From contig NC_091868.1 of assembly GCF_019399895.1 (NCBI RefSeq), positions 9,177,593 to 9,241,592 on the forward strand: a stretch of DNA of 64,000 nucleotides, given 5' to 3'. The DNA comes from Cardiocondyla obscurior (taxonomy: Eukaryota > Arthropoda > Insecta > Hymenoptera > Formicidae). The position numbers and the translations under genes were made by a program. Under the pieces are notes generated by a model that worked only from the letters and a program-made list of their open reading frames with translations, did not search any database and was not told the DNA's origin. This document shows, in pieces, positions 50,421 to 63,933 of this stretch; the stretch's first letter is position 1, and each line of letters begins with the position of its first letter.

Positions 50421-52972
50421 GAAATAGAGGGACGAGACGAGTTTGTTAAACTTCACCGTTTCGTAATGAAGCCTCGGAGCAAGATGATTCATTCCCTCGA
50501 TCTTGGCAGCGTAATTAATCGGTTCACTGCGGCAAAGTCAATCAACTGCAGTCGGCGAAGATAATTAACGACCGCGGAATCGATCCGCGAGATCAAAGCG
50601 GGACGGGCTGGAAAAGACTCCATCAAACGCACGAATAATAATAATAATACCTAAACGCGCCTCACGTGACGTTAACTTATCATAAAGCCGTCGGCCTATC
50701 ATAAAGATCGATTACTTTACCCTCGCCGACTTTTTCCTCGATTTTGAAATGACGGTGTGATTCTGAAACTGCACGGAGAACCTGATAAATGATTAAGAAA
50801 TGATAAATGATGTTAATTTTTAGAGAGCGATATCTGGTTTTTCAACTTCTTTTTATCCCGAAACAGATTTATAAAAAAACTGTAGTGTTAATTAATACTC
50901 AAATTACGCCACAAGCCATTTCTTTTTTTCTACTCGTCCAATTTATTGAATAACGCCATGACACAATAATAATATCTTCGAGATCTGTCCTTTTTTTTTA
51001 TTTATCTCTTTTTTCAAATTTTATTTTTTATATTTCTCTCCCATTTTTACACAAACACGTGCAAACGATATAACGAGCGGTATGCTCGTTATCGCGAGTA
51101 CCGGAGAATGGCAGTCGGATTAAAATTGCAATACGGGACGCATCGAAGACGTAACAATTTAATTTACAATTACATCGGATCTCCAATCTTGTTCGAAATA
51201 TGTATCGGAGTAACGGATACTGGCCAACGTGTGCAGGCACAACGCATTTAAAAATGCATTAAAAAAAAAACCGGTGCGCGTTAATGCAAAAATTAATTCA
51301 ACCATACCCGCTCTAATTACCAACACTCGCCGGCGCTTTAACTCCACATACGGAAATTACGTCGCGAGAATAGAACAACGGTACAATACCGCAGCTGCGG
51401 AAAATAAGCGACCAAAATCGTACATCGCGTTTATATACAAGTAACATAAGTGCAAATGAGCTTGTAAACTTTTACGTATACGCGTTTATAATTTATCACC
51501 GCGATTAAACTCTCATGAGCGCGATCGATGCTGTTTATTAAAATCGGTGCGAGATGAAATCGAGAGGGCAACGAAAAAAATTGCAAATTATTTTTTCTCA
51601 ATTATTCTCTACAAATTCGAATGGTTAATTTCTTACGATTTAAAGCTCCCTACGTTTTACCGCGGCCTAAAAGTCGCCGGCGACTTTTGATTTGTCTCCG
51701 GCCGCGTTCGCGACGACATAATTGGATTCGCAGGCGTTTAACGAGCCGCGCGTGGACCTCGTCGAACCCGTTAGAATGCACGTTACGCCGTTTACCGTGT
51801 TTAACGCCGTTGCACCGTGCGATCTCCGCGCGTGCCGTCGCGTCGGCGCGAGCGAGCGCCGCGGCTGCATAGTCTGCTGCTGTTACGTGGCCCGTTTACA
51901 CGTGTCACTCGTATCGCATCACACGTCATTACCTTTCCAACCTGCAACGCGTCGCGCCACTTCGTTATCTACGGTTCAACAAACTTCGAATCGCCGCACC
52001 TGCCCCGTCGCTAATGGCTTTCGGCACAACCGTTAAAACCTGCAACGTGCAATGACAATCCTCGTGGCTGTCGTAAAAAACCTCCGCGCCTCCCCGAACT
52101 TCGCCCCCTTTAACGCGTCTCGTCATTATATGCGTGATAACGTGTCTGTCTTATTTCTCTCTCTCTCTTTCCTCTCTTTCTCTCTTTAATTTAATACGCC
52201 GCTTATTAATCTCCCATCTTCCGGGATATAATTGTCGCTAAAAGGTTCAAATTTTAATATTCCGCACGGAACTTATCTCGAAAGCTTTTCTTATCGGACT
52301 GTTCCATGAGGGAAGATAAAGAGAGGGGTCTTAATAATTAAATTCGCATAGAGTGAAACAAACGTGCAGTTTGCATAATTGAATAAATTGAAAGAAGCTG
52401 CTAAATGTCTGACGGGAACAATGAAATCGCGAGATGTCGATGAATTTTCTATTGCGACTTTTTCCATTGACGTGTTCAATGGACCACGAGTTTTTATCGA
52501 CTTTCGCGACTTTCATGGGCAGATATTGATACCAACGAAGAGACAGAGAGCGTTCACAATAAGAACTTTATAATGGCTCTCACAATAGATCTTCATCGTC
52601 CATTGTTAGTTCGCGAAGTATCGGTTGCCTTGCTTGCTCGAGAAGTCACTATACAATGCATGAGGATCCTTCGAATTATCTCTTTTCACATCGACGTGTA
52701 GAGACAGTCTCTTTATTAAAGGAAACCGAATGATCAAGCGAAATATTTTTGGAATAAAAAGAAATCTTTCTTGGCGTGCACAGGTCATAAGATCAAATAT
52801 CCTTCTTGTCGAACGTATGAAAAGAACATTTCTGTAGCTATGAAACGATTTTTAAAATAAAAATTTAACAATGTGTAGAATTATTAGAAAATGAGGAATC
52901 GTAATATAAATCAACGCACTTGGGTATATTCTCTTACGTAATTTATTTTACTAAACATAAAGTACAATCTTT

Positions 52973-52991
52973 AAAAAAAAAAAAAAAAAAA
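52973..52991. repeat. A19 homopolymer
   Basis: Pure A run. The weak poly(A)-like hexamer CATAAA lies about 15 bases before it. Confidence 0.95.
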
Positions 52992-55900
52992 TTATATCTA
53001 AGATCATTAATCGAGAAACATTAGGAGCGTAACCTAGATTTTCCGTCGAGTTCTTCCGCCTGGGAAAGATCTCAAACGACATATACGAGTCATCGTCGCT
53101 ATTGTTATACAAAGACGCTGAGATAAAGGTCGCGATATAATATTCATCGAGAACATGTCATCGTTACATGGAGTTGCATAATTAAATGTTACGAGAAAGA
53201 GATTCTTTTATAATAATATCTTTGTAGTTTTCGTGAAAAATAATTTTTTTTTTTTTTTTCTTAAAATTATGCAAAGACGTCATTTAATAAAATTCAACGT
53301 TTTGCACAATAATCCGGTACCCACTTTTCAACGTTTATTTTTTACTTTTCTTTTGTTCTTCCGTTCGCCGATAAGTCTCCGGAATAAGACTATCGAGGTG
53401 TAAGACCAGGAAAAGAACATAATGGGCCGACTGTTCGAGCAAGCACGCGAATCGACAGGATAAAGTGTAGGTTCATTGTCTACTCCGTGAGATCGGCGAG
53501 TATACGTGTGTCCCTACTCGCGTCTTCGAGGGGAAGGAACCGCGATTATATCCTTCTTCTCGTTGTCGGTCGTGCATAACGACGGTCGGCGTTGTGCCAA
53601 CTTTCCGCGAAAAGCACTTCTACGAGATAAAATCCATAATTGAACGATCGAACATCTTAATTACTCGTCGCGACGATAAACAAAAATTAATCTCGATTTA
53701 TATTACTTTTACGTCGATTAATAAATAAAATTATCATCGTCCACTCGAGGGTTTATTAAACCAACGAAATTAATTGTTACTCCGTAACAAAATCTTACGT
53801 CTCGAATGAGATGTAAAAGTGCTGTTTTATAGCGCTTAATCTTCGACTTTAAAGGCATGAGGTTTCAATAGCGCTGAAAGATATACGATTCATTCTATTG
53901 CGGGATTATCTATCTCGTTGCATAATTTAAACGCGATGACTAGATGGTTAGATACAGTAGTACCTTGTTCTGTCTTGATAAGCCACGTTAGTGGCGGTAG
54001 TCAATTAACAAGCCAACTGAATATCTCGTACGTCGGCGCGGTACATCGATAATTTATCTATCGCGGCGTACTGTTTACACGAATGTGCACGTCGCGGATG
54101 TATTGCGCTCAATTATCTTCGCTTGATACAACAATGTTACAAATCAGTTCGTTAGACGCCATTAATCTCGGCGCGCGTGATTACTATGCGCATATACTTA
54201 CCGCAGATATCACTGCTTTACATTCTCGTTAGACCCGCGGTAGATTCTTAATAAGTGATTTCTCGCGAGCGCCGGCCGCAATTGAAACGCGACGATACCG
54301 CCGTGGTAAATGGGAATTCCGCTCCGGGTTGGTGCCACGCTATCAAATCTTTGTGATGCTAATATGGATTCATGAAATAACGTTTACATCACGTACGCCA
54401 AACTCATCGTTTCTTACACGCGTGCCTGCCATTGTCAAAATCCATACAGGTATTATTAGCCGCGGAGTGATTAACAATCAGGGAGAATATATAGACACGA
54501 GAAGGAGCGCGGAAACGTTTCTGACAGTGGAGCTTTAAAAAAAATTTTGCGAATTCAGGAGATATCTTCCCCGAGTGGAAATTGATTTCCGTCGTTATCT
54601 AATAATTAGCTGGCCAATTCGTGGCTCATCTCGTGGCTGTCTAACAAAACTGTAGTAAATAATTATTACTAGGTAATAACGAGCTAGAAAAGCGAGATAT
54701 TTAAATGTTTTTCGCCGCGTACGAGTCTACTTCTACGCGTCTTGACCTATCCCTATGCACGCTCGACTGTCCAGACTGCTGGTCGGCGGGCCCGCCGATC
54801 GCCGCGGTAGTGTTAGTGCGTGCGTGTGTTGACATCTGGCCGGCACCTTGCGCTCGAAACTCGCAAGGTGGAGGACGCGCGGGCAAGGGACGGCGAGAAC
54901 CGGTTCGCCCGGCGAATTCGGCAAATTCGGCAGTCGAGCGAGCGTTGCGTAAGAACAAAACACAACAGTAAACAAGTACGCGGCGAAAAAAAGTTTAGAG
55001 ATCTATTTAGATACACGATCCGTGCTGGTCAGTGACTGACGACCGATACTAGACAGATTAGCTGGATAAATTTCCACTCGAATCTATCGCAAAAAATAAA
55101 TATTATTTGTTAATACTAAAGCGCGGAATTATTTTTATTGGAAAAATAAATTGATTGACGTTAAGTTCAATGTTCATTAATACATTAGAAGAGGGAAAGT
55201 TGTTTCTTGAATATTCTGTTATCTTTGTAATATTAACACGGATTCACGGAATAATGCATACAGTGCTATGTTTCTTATGCACGCTAACACGGCTACGAGA
55301 GGCGTGCAGGTATTAGCTTCGGGATGAATATCGATGAGCACACGAGTATATACACGTTGTCCCTAATTGAATCTAGTTCGAGCACACACTGATAAACTTA
55401 CATAGATATATATGCTAAACCGACGAGACAGACTCGGGCTTTGGATTCTGTTACAAGTATATTAATTTTCGTAATCCCAAAAGCAGCTTCTCGAAAGTAC
55501 GGTGTACGGTTACGTATTGCTCCTCGCAAATAAAAAATATTATACCTCGCGCTTAATTAATATCCAGCATTTATTTATTAATTAATTTTTATTACACCGG
55601 AATGCAAATATGCATTTGAATAATAAATTAATAACAATCGCCAGCCGCTTCTTGTCTCGCACAACTGAGATATAATTTATTATTAATTTCCAATCAAGAC
55701 GCATTTAGCAGCGCTACTATTTATTATTAATTAAGTATCGCGGAAAGATATGGATAGGATATAATATTCGTTATAAAGCAACGGCGTCCCTAACGCGCGG
55801 CGCGACCCAGAAAATATATGACACGTGAAGATAATTGTGTTAGTATCCCGCCTCCTCTCGCAACAATATTCCGACAAGGACCTGACCCTTATTGTCACGT

Positions 55901-57729
55901 GTACAGCGGCGGTTAAGTTGTGTAGTTAATCAAGTCTCGCTTGCGCTATCGCAATAACGAGACTCAACCTGACCGCTCCCTCGCACTTCGGCTCTTCGCC
56001 GATGAATCATGAGGACCACGAAATATGACAGAAACCGCGATACGTGCTCCGGGCCGATACTGAACGTCGATCGATTCGCTGCAATTGGTATTTAAAATCC
56101 GCCAACGCGTCGCGATATTTTTATCGTATAAAAGCACTCTTATAAAAATTTGAATTAAATTCAACCCCCCGGAAATTTTTTTTTAGCGTAGATACTGCGG
56201 TTTTTAATATAACGCGCTCTTTCAATCAATAATTTGAGAAATACGCGATGAAAATACGCTCGCCCCGCTCGAAGTTTGCATAGACAAATTTTCTGTAGCC
56301 CCTGGCATAAGATATGGCCGATCCAAGACGGCAAGCTTCAGAATCAGATTACTGTTTGGGCTGGAGGTCGGAGAACGCAATTATCCCGCGATTAGCAAGC
56401 CCTCGAGCACGTCGCAGTTCTGCAGTTCTGACCGCTATTAGAGTAACTCTCGCGAAACTAGCAAGTGCCCGTCGTTTCTGTTAGTTCAACAACGGAAGCG
56501 AGCGGAGAAATCGACAGATAATTTCGGGAGGGTAAAGTATCTCATTGGTCTAATTAATCAATATAATACGTCAGAGTGGCGGCAAAAAAGGCCGCTGGAA
56601 TTGAGAAAGAAAAAAAAAAATAGCAAATAAATTGCGCAACAAGTAAACACGCCGATTAAAGTACGTCGATAATTGAACAATCGATCGGCTATGGGATCAA
56701 TATGATTATGACGAAATAACGCCGGCATAATCAATGGACACTCGCTAATAACACAAGCAACAACGCGATTACATGTCGCGCGTGTGATACCGATGCTCAT
56801 TTAATCCGTCATTAATCGGGCGCGATGCAAAATTGTGGCGCAATCATTACGAGCTGATTACAAAGCGCCGGAAGGAAGGGCAACGTTATCACAACACCCG
56901 CGCCGTGATTAAGGACCTGAATCTCGCACACGCGTGTCGAATTCTCTTCGCTCGACTCTAGACAGAGTTAAATTCAAGCCGGAATTAACGATTGTAATCA
57001 AAGTCCTTAATCGCATCTCATTACGTAACGATCCCGTATTCGACGACAAAAAACTCTAATTCCTTTCGCCAGAATTATTCATTAATTTCTATAATATTAA
57101 TATTAAAACGAATTCTTTGATCTTATAAAGAAGCAATCTCTACGTTTGTTCGCACCTTATTACAGTCGAAACGAGAAATTCATCGCTGGCGATGAACGAT
57201 TTTTTTTTCTATCTCACGTGAAATGAAATTCAAATATTCGATCCGCCGGAATCTTTACCTTTTATATCGCTCGATTCGTTCGTTGAGATTCTTTAAAAAT
57301 TCTCCTTATTTAATAACGTCACCAAGAGAAATGCATAGTAACGAACAATATCTCTATTCATGGCGCTCTGATTCAATTCCGGTAAGTTCGTTTGCGGAAT
57401 ATAAATAAGTCGCCCGGCATTTTATCCCGCTTAATAAACAAGTGCATTGGACTCTAGCTACATTGCGTATAGCGTGCCTTGCTAGGGAAATCCTACCTCG
57501 TAGCCGAGGGAGGATTAATAATAACTCGGGTGGAGCACCCTCTTTATAATCGCGTTCCCCTTTTCTCGCTCGCTCGAGAGTCGTCATAACTATCGTTAAT
57601 ATCACTGATCACGATTTTCTATCAAAAGTTTAATAAAACAGAAACGGTGTGGCGTGTTAAAGTTCAGAGATAGGGGTAAAAGGAGGGAAGGGGAGGGGCG
57701 CAGGAAAAGTTCGTGATACGATAACTTAC

Positions 57730-57847
57730 CCGAGGGCCGGCCATATATAGGTATATATACACTTTGGAGAGCCGAGGTAAAGAAAGCACCGTGAAAGTTC
57801 CGGAAGAAGAACCGACCGGAAGGAAGAAAGGAAGGAAGGTGGCTTAC
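57730..57847 (-). CDS. Candidate 118-bp minus-strand exon starting with GTAAGC (recursive-splice type)
   Basis: The minus strand shows a near-ideal acceptor: a pyrimidine tract at about 57851-57876 ending in GTTTCAG, with AG at 57848-57849, followed directly by GTAAGC. A strong donor, CTCGG|GTAAGTT, follows 118 bp later. Frames 1 and 3 are open. Frame 1 ends one base into a codon and continues into the open frame of the exon at 36852-36912. The first part of the exon is a CTTCC-rich pyrimidine stretch that would encode serine, proline and phenylalanine, so a 5' UTR is as plausible as coding sequence. No protein family is recognised. The intron to the next candidate exon is about 20.8 kb. Confidence 0.55.
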
Positions 57848-58964
57848 CTGAAACAAACAAGAAAAACAGCGCGTTAAAAGTTCGCCCACACTCTCGATGA
57901 GGTCGGTTTTGAGCGTCGTCGCTTGAAATAAGCGCGTCACGTATTTCCGATATTATTTCCGGAAAACCGCATCGACGGCGAATCGTCGATCGCAAGGAAC
58001 AAAGTTACGGCGAACGTGTAACTTTTTTTATCACCTCTCTCGTTCTTTCTCTCTCTCTCTCTCTGTCTCGTCTCTGCTCCCCCGGCTACTTATCTCTCCG
58101 TGCGGAACTCTTGTAACACACTTAAATAGTCTGAATATAAATTTTACTTATCTAATACTAGCGCACAGAGATTCCGAGATTTATCATGCGATTTTTAAGT
58201 CTCGGCGACTTTATCTTTGACTGAATTTTTGATCTTAATATAAATATTTCACGCGCTGTTTATTTTAATTATTACTTTTTTTTTATGCTACAACTAAACG
58301 TTTAAATATATAGCTTCTTCGCGAGTTTCATGCAGCTTGATGCGCAGTGCTAATTATTATACTAGATGCTTGTTAGAGGCAATGATCGTGACATAATGCG
58401 CGTGGCGCGGCCTGCACCACATTCCGCGTGTTCGTTCTTAGCGAGCTAAGGCGAACGGGAACATAACGGATCTGAATAATTAACTTCAACGTGCAGGGTC
58501 TGGAGGAAACAATTACAAAATGTAACATCTAATTGGGGATGGAAACGCGGAGAGAAAGAGAGATGAAAAGAGAGGAACAGGCGGAAGTCACTACTAGCCT
58601 ACATACGAGAAGAATGCAACGCGTGCATTTATTCTAGACAAAGTGGCGTCTGATCGACTTCACGGTCTGAAAAATCGCCCACTTTTACGGCACCGAGACA
58701 AACCGACAGACGTGGGTGCGGATGTAGATTCCTTCCGTTATCTTAAGGTAGAAAGGGTTAAGAAAAAGATAATTCGAACTGCTTCAATTGTTGCAACGTA
58801 CTCCGCATGTTAATTAGAATAATGAAACGTGAAAGAATTGAAGAATTAAATGCAGGTTAAGTCAGAGAGAAAGAGAGAGGCCGGGGAGGTAGGGAAGAGG
58901 AAGGTTAAATTAGTTAGAGAAAGAGTAGAGAACAGAGAAGCAGAACAGAACGAGTGGAGGACGA

Positions 58965-59057
58965 TTACTCGGGCTTGTCTGTGTCTGAAGCGTTGATGGG
59001 TGTCTGGCGGGTCACTTCACCGTTGCAGGCCGGGCAAACGAAGCGGACTCTGTCCAT
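58965..59057 (-). CDS. Candidate 30-residue small ORF with a CPAC motif
   Basis: An ATG at 59057 (minus) opens a 30-codon frame ending in TAA at 58965. It has an in-frame TGA just upstream, so this ATG would be the true start. The peptide starts MDRVRFVCPACNG and ends in an acidic, threonine-rich tail. The C-x-x-C pair resembles one half of a zinc ribbon, but the second pair is missing. Composition is more protein-like than in neighbouring frames. It could be a micropeptide, the start of a spliced protein (weak donor ACG|GTGAAG inside), or chance. Confidence 0.2.
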   Translation of the reverse strand: MDRVRFVCPACNGEVTRQTPINASDTDKPE

Positions 59058-60960
59058 GTGTCTTCAATCTTCCTCGCATACATTTCACACGTCCTCGAAA
59101 AGTCTTGCACGTTCTCTTTTCAACGCGTATCAATCGGAACTGTTTGTAAATTAGATCTATCATCTTAGTAACGAAATCAATTAATCCGGCTGAAAAAGTT
59201 TTATTTTACTTTTGCATAAAATACAAGACCGATAATAGACGTAACTAAAAATCATAAGTTTCTTAAATTCTACGTCTCGGCAAGTAAAATACTTAGGCGA
59301 TAGTAAAGGAGTTGTTAACGACGGTTGCCGGAGAGAGAAACGACAAAAGGATAGGGAGCGACATCCGAAAACAAAAGTGCAATCAGACTTCCCATTTGGA
59401 CCGAAACAATTGTTAGCTTCTCGTCGTTGGGGGGATGTCTTCGCCTCGTTCTCTTTCCTTCTCTCTTTCTCGATCCAATCCAGAAACCTGGATTACCATT
59501 TATAGTAAACGCAAGAAGCATCGGCTAACGAGTCGCTTCTACTCTATTTCGACTCCCGGGACCCCTTGCCGAAAATTTTCAGTCGCAAATTTCTCTCGCT
59601 ACTCTCCCCGGGCTCTTATCCGATTTTCTCGGGCGATGCAACTGAATCGCCGTCGCGTCGCGCCTTTCCGACACCTGTTGCTGGCGCATAAATCGCCAGC
59701 GAAAGGATACTTAGTCGGCGGATCGCGTTTACGCGACAGCAAAGATATTAGGGTGCACCGGTATTCGAGTCTCCTTAAGAAAACTTTTCATAAAGACCGT
59801 CGGTATCCGCGTAACGTATGAAGCGTTCTTTAAAGCGTTCCACGAATATCTCGAAATTAATATTGAAAACATTAATACGTGCAAGTAGAAATATATTTTT
59901 TATACGCCGTGCTATAAAAACAAGAAAAGGAGCTCGACTTACGAAATAAAGTACCAAAACTCTCGGTCAGGTATCACTGTACGAAGTGATTTTCACGCTT
60001 GCTTCGCGACATGAGTTCGCGTTAAGACAGGTGCCATCGTAATCCGTGACAATTCTACACGACACCTGTGCTACGAAGTAAAATCATATAAGCGAAAATT
60101 TGACTTTTTTTTTGTCCAGTTCGCGGTGCGCTTCATCAAAGAAAAGAGAAAATTGCCGACGCGTAGACGCATTGTTCCAATGTGAAATGTCGCTCAGCGA
60201 ACACGACAGTGCATTCACATTCTCCAATCTATTGTCTTCCACCGAATGAACAGAAATTTTCTCTCTCTATCTCTCCTTCTCGAAAACGGAACGGCTGAAA
60301 GCGCCGGCACACGCTGTGCTTTTAAAATACGATTTTTCTTTTTAAGCGAATTAAAAAATTCTCGCGAGCTTCTTTCGTAATAATTTCGCCAAAAATATTA
60401 TATAATAACAATTAAAATTTAATATTAAAACGTGCAAATTCGCAGCACCAGATAAAAATTTACCGTACTGCTACTCGTAATAAAATCGAGCGTGAGGTGA
60501 GGTTCCTAAGGTTAGTGTGGCGAGTCGGTAGGACGTTCCTATTAACTCGCCAATGGAAGTTACGACAAGATATTGGCACTCGCCTCTCGCACACGGACCT
60601 ATCTAATTGGCTAATCATATCTGCCGTCAAAGTTTATGTCAGGCAGTCAGCAGGCCTCGTTAGAAATTCGACCCACTTCGCCGCAAAAGAGACGGTAGCA
60701 GATAACTGCGCGCGTACAACCAAAGTTCATTCCGTACGAGACCCGCGAGATTCCAGAAAAATACACCGAATATCAAATTATCGCGCCGACAGGCAACGGT
60801 ACGATGAATTTTTACAAATTCCGCGATACGCTTATATCAATACCGCGGCCGCGTTCTTGCGATCGCAAGTAACGATAAGCGGACTTGGAGTGCCAGTTAG
60901 CGTGTGCGCTCACCGCACTTTATACGAAATTCAAGTTTTTTTCTGAAACGCAGGCTATAT

Positions 60961-60980
60961 AAAAAAAAAAAAAAAAAAAA
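60961..60980. repeat. A20 homopolymer
   Basis: Pure A run, 20 bases. It follows TATAT and ends a short stretch that is otherwise open on the plus strand (60497-60946). Confidence 0.95.
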
Positions 60981-63861
60981 TTAATAAGGAAAATAATACG
61001 TGACGTGATTATTGTAATTGAAAATAGAAACTAACGTGTCGTAAAATAAGTATCGATACTAGTATCAATTTTCTATGCTGAGAATCTAATATCTACGAAA
61101 GATACTAATACGGTACGCTGCAATCAATTTCATAGATAGAAGATATATCATCGAGCCATCGTCGAATTATTCGCTTCACGGTCGAGCGAGCGTTTGCGAT
61201 CATTTTCAAGTACAGCGAGGTCGGGATTTTGTATAACTTTTTTCGTTAGGAAAAAAATTGTCACTTTTTGAGGAGAGAAAAAAGCGAATGAAAGAGGGGT
61301 ATATGTTTATCCCCGGCGGGGAATAAAATGTACAGCGCGTTGAAGTTCACGAAGGACTAATGAAATTGCATTAAACAAAGGAGCATTTCGCTATGCAAAA
61401 GTATGTAGATAACAGAGAAACGTAATTAACGTTGCCGTGGCGGAATCAAGACAATTCACTTTGCCCTGCGAGAAAGAGAGCATGGTTTTTACATTTCAAT
61501 TACATTTCCACACGATCTTTCCATGCCCTTTACTGCCACAATAAAAGCGCAATGAGAAAACCGGACAATTGATTGTTCTCGAGAATAATCGATTGTCTTT
61601 GCCACGCATAATGAAGCCTCGAATAGCGAGACTAATAGATTAATTTAATAAGAAAAGAACAAATGTTTCTTTTTTTCCCCCCTTTTTTTTTTCTAATGAT
61701 ACTATCGTAATCGTTCACTGGGGTATACGTATCCCACACAATATCGTTAGCGCAACGGTAATTTATCATTCTTGACAGTTTGACGAACGTTTCAATTTCT
61801 AAACTTCGTAATAACGCGAGTTTCATTTCAAAACACAAATGCATTCCTGCCCGTGCTGTATCTTACGCAAAATCACGAAGTTGACGTTGGTACCATCCGT
61901 CAAATTTTTTCGAACAAAAAAAAAAAAGCCAATAGTTAGTTTTCAAACATTTAAAAATTGACGAAAAAAAAAAAATTGCTATTTGAAATAGTTTTCAAAA
62001 ATCAAATCGTAATTGTTCAATAACATAAAATTTCGACTTTAATTCCGAGAACGATATCACAACGGTGTAAAATTAATCAGTTTGAGAGGCAGTCTTTCGA
62101 CTTGCTGATGTTCGGTTAGTATCAATGAAATTGATAATGCGAAAAGCCGTAAACTTCTTGACCGATCATCGCAAAATCATTCAGTTAACGGTACTCTAAG
62201 CATCGAGATACCGCCCCCGGACGGAAGCGTACGCTATTAAGCGATTTTAAAGCACCAGGCGCCTCGGAATTCACCGCTTCACGCTAGCCCGACCAATTTT
62301 ATTTGCATAGCCCGCTGCCGCGGGGCACGCCATTCACTCGTGGTTTTGTCACGTAGGCGCAATGGGGATTTTACGATCGAGGGAACGACGGGCACCGCAC
62401 GGGGTCTTACCGGGAAACCCCATAAAATCGCGCCCACCGGCGGCATCTCTGGATTTCAATTACCCGGTCGGCCAGCGAAACACTCGCTCGCCCATTATGC
62501 GGTCCATTCAATCGTGTAATTGCGTCTAACTGTGAAGTCGCCGGATCTTTGAACTTTGTTACATAGTCGGGTATCATTCACGTCGTGACAATGACGATAC
62601 TTTTACTACACCGGGTTAATGTAAAAGTGCCAACGACCGATTTCCCTCGGCTGATTTGTACGAAGGATTATCCTTCGATATCGTCAACGCGATATTAAAT
62701 TTAATATAATTAATAATTGCAATCGCGATCAATTTTTGGGTCTACGGGAATAATTGAGCGAAACATTTTTCCGCAGCGGAAATTTATTTTTTATTATTTT
62801 TTTCTCAGACTCGCTTAGGTATACAAATGAGTAATAGTTTTGTGCACGTACACACCGTGTAGCGCAGTTTACTTTCTTTACAGTTTTTGTGTGCTTTACT
62901 TCCGACCGGCGATATTACTCGCGGCAGCTTGAGACTCGGTGGAAAATGTTAACAAAATATTTTACCAAACGAGTTATCCCCCGACTTCGCGTCTTATTTT
63001 ATATGAATACTGCATTACAATGTTCCGCCATCGCGATTATGTCGCATTAAAAATAAATCGACGGTCGCATTCACATTTATAAGTTAGTAATAAAGCAGTC
63101 TAAATTCTGAGTGTTCCCAGAACGATATCAAGAAGTTATAAATTCCATCCATCACTCCCGCGGGAGTCGCCAAGTTTCACCTTGTTTTTAATTCACGTGA
63201 ATTCCTGGATTCACCGCGAGAGATCGATCGGTGGAAAATCGGCAACGGGGGGGGAGATCGACTGAACCTCCAATAATAAGATTTAATTGACACGACCGCG
63301 CGATAAATTAATCGTAAGAAATTTTATATATCGATTCGATGTGGAACAGAGCCTGGCGATTATTAATCGCCTTCGCGGAGATTTCGTAGATTAATCTCCC
63401 GTAACTCTATACCCTCTAAACTGAAATAATGATCGCGCGTAACTCGATTCAATTTGCGTACCGATAACAGGCGCGTTAGCGATTATAATGAACGATTAGC
63501 GGAAAATAGTGCGGGTAATAACTTCAATGCAGGGACGCTTGAAATTCGATAAACTGCAAGACATTGCGTAACGAACAGTCGAAAGAGCCGGGCAGGTACA
63601 CGGAATCTTTCTGCACCTGACAGCTGATGCATCCGTTGAGAGATGCGCGAGCTAACTCGCGATATCTTAATAAAATCTGCGGGGCTAATTAGCCCGCGTG
63701 CGGTTTCGCATCCCCGCGAGCGTACCGTTTATATCTTCTCGCGCGGTCGAATATCGGATGTCGATTACACGTTCATTTGTCAATAGCAGGCCGTTCGCCA
63801 GCGGTGTCCGTCGGACCGTATCGGCACAATGTAGCGGGCAATCCGATTCGAAGGATATTAA

Positions 63862-63878
63862 TCTCTTTCTCTCTCTCC

Positions 63879-63928
<50 letters not shown>

Positions 63929-63933
63929 CTCCT
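63862..63933. repeat. CT microsatellite, longest simple repeat in the window
   Basis: About 72 bases of (CT)n with a few CG and CC interruptions and a pure core of about 40 bases. Confidence 0.97.

Larger units (their letters stand above)
45334..57729. other. Non-coding stretch, no supported exon apart from listed items
   Basis: It contains the hairpin at 47857-47918, CT repeats (49192-49218 and 52155-52186), a T16 run (53244-53259) and long AT-rich parts (52800-53300 and 55080-55760). A minus-strand acceptor-like tract at 56605-56625 opens into frames that all stop within 45 bases. Confidence 0.5.

Noticed and set aside
56558..56610. Minus-strand exon after a TTTCTTTCTCAATTCCAG acceptor
   Set aside because: All three frames stop within about 45 bases and there is no strong donor.
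60120..60260. Plus-strand exon after TTTTTTTTTGTCCAG
   Set aside because: Good acceptor, but no donor of reasonable strength before stops in all frames.
60497..60946. 149-codon plus-strand open frame
   Set aside because: Starts at GTG with no ATG or splice site, no domain; about one frame of this length is expected by chance in 64 kb of this composition.
62884..63057. Plus-strand terminal exon candidate after CTTTCTTTACAG, with a 54-codon frame and AATAAA just after the stop
   Set aside because: Pyrimidine tract and signal are suggestive, but no upstream exon in phase is visible and the frame is short.
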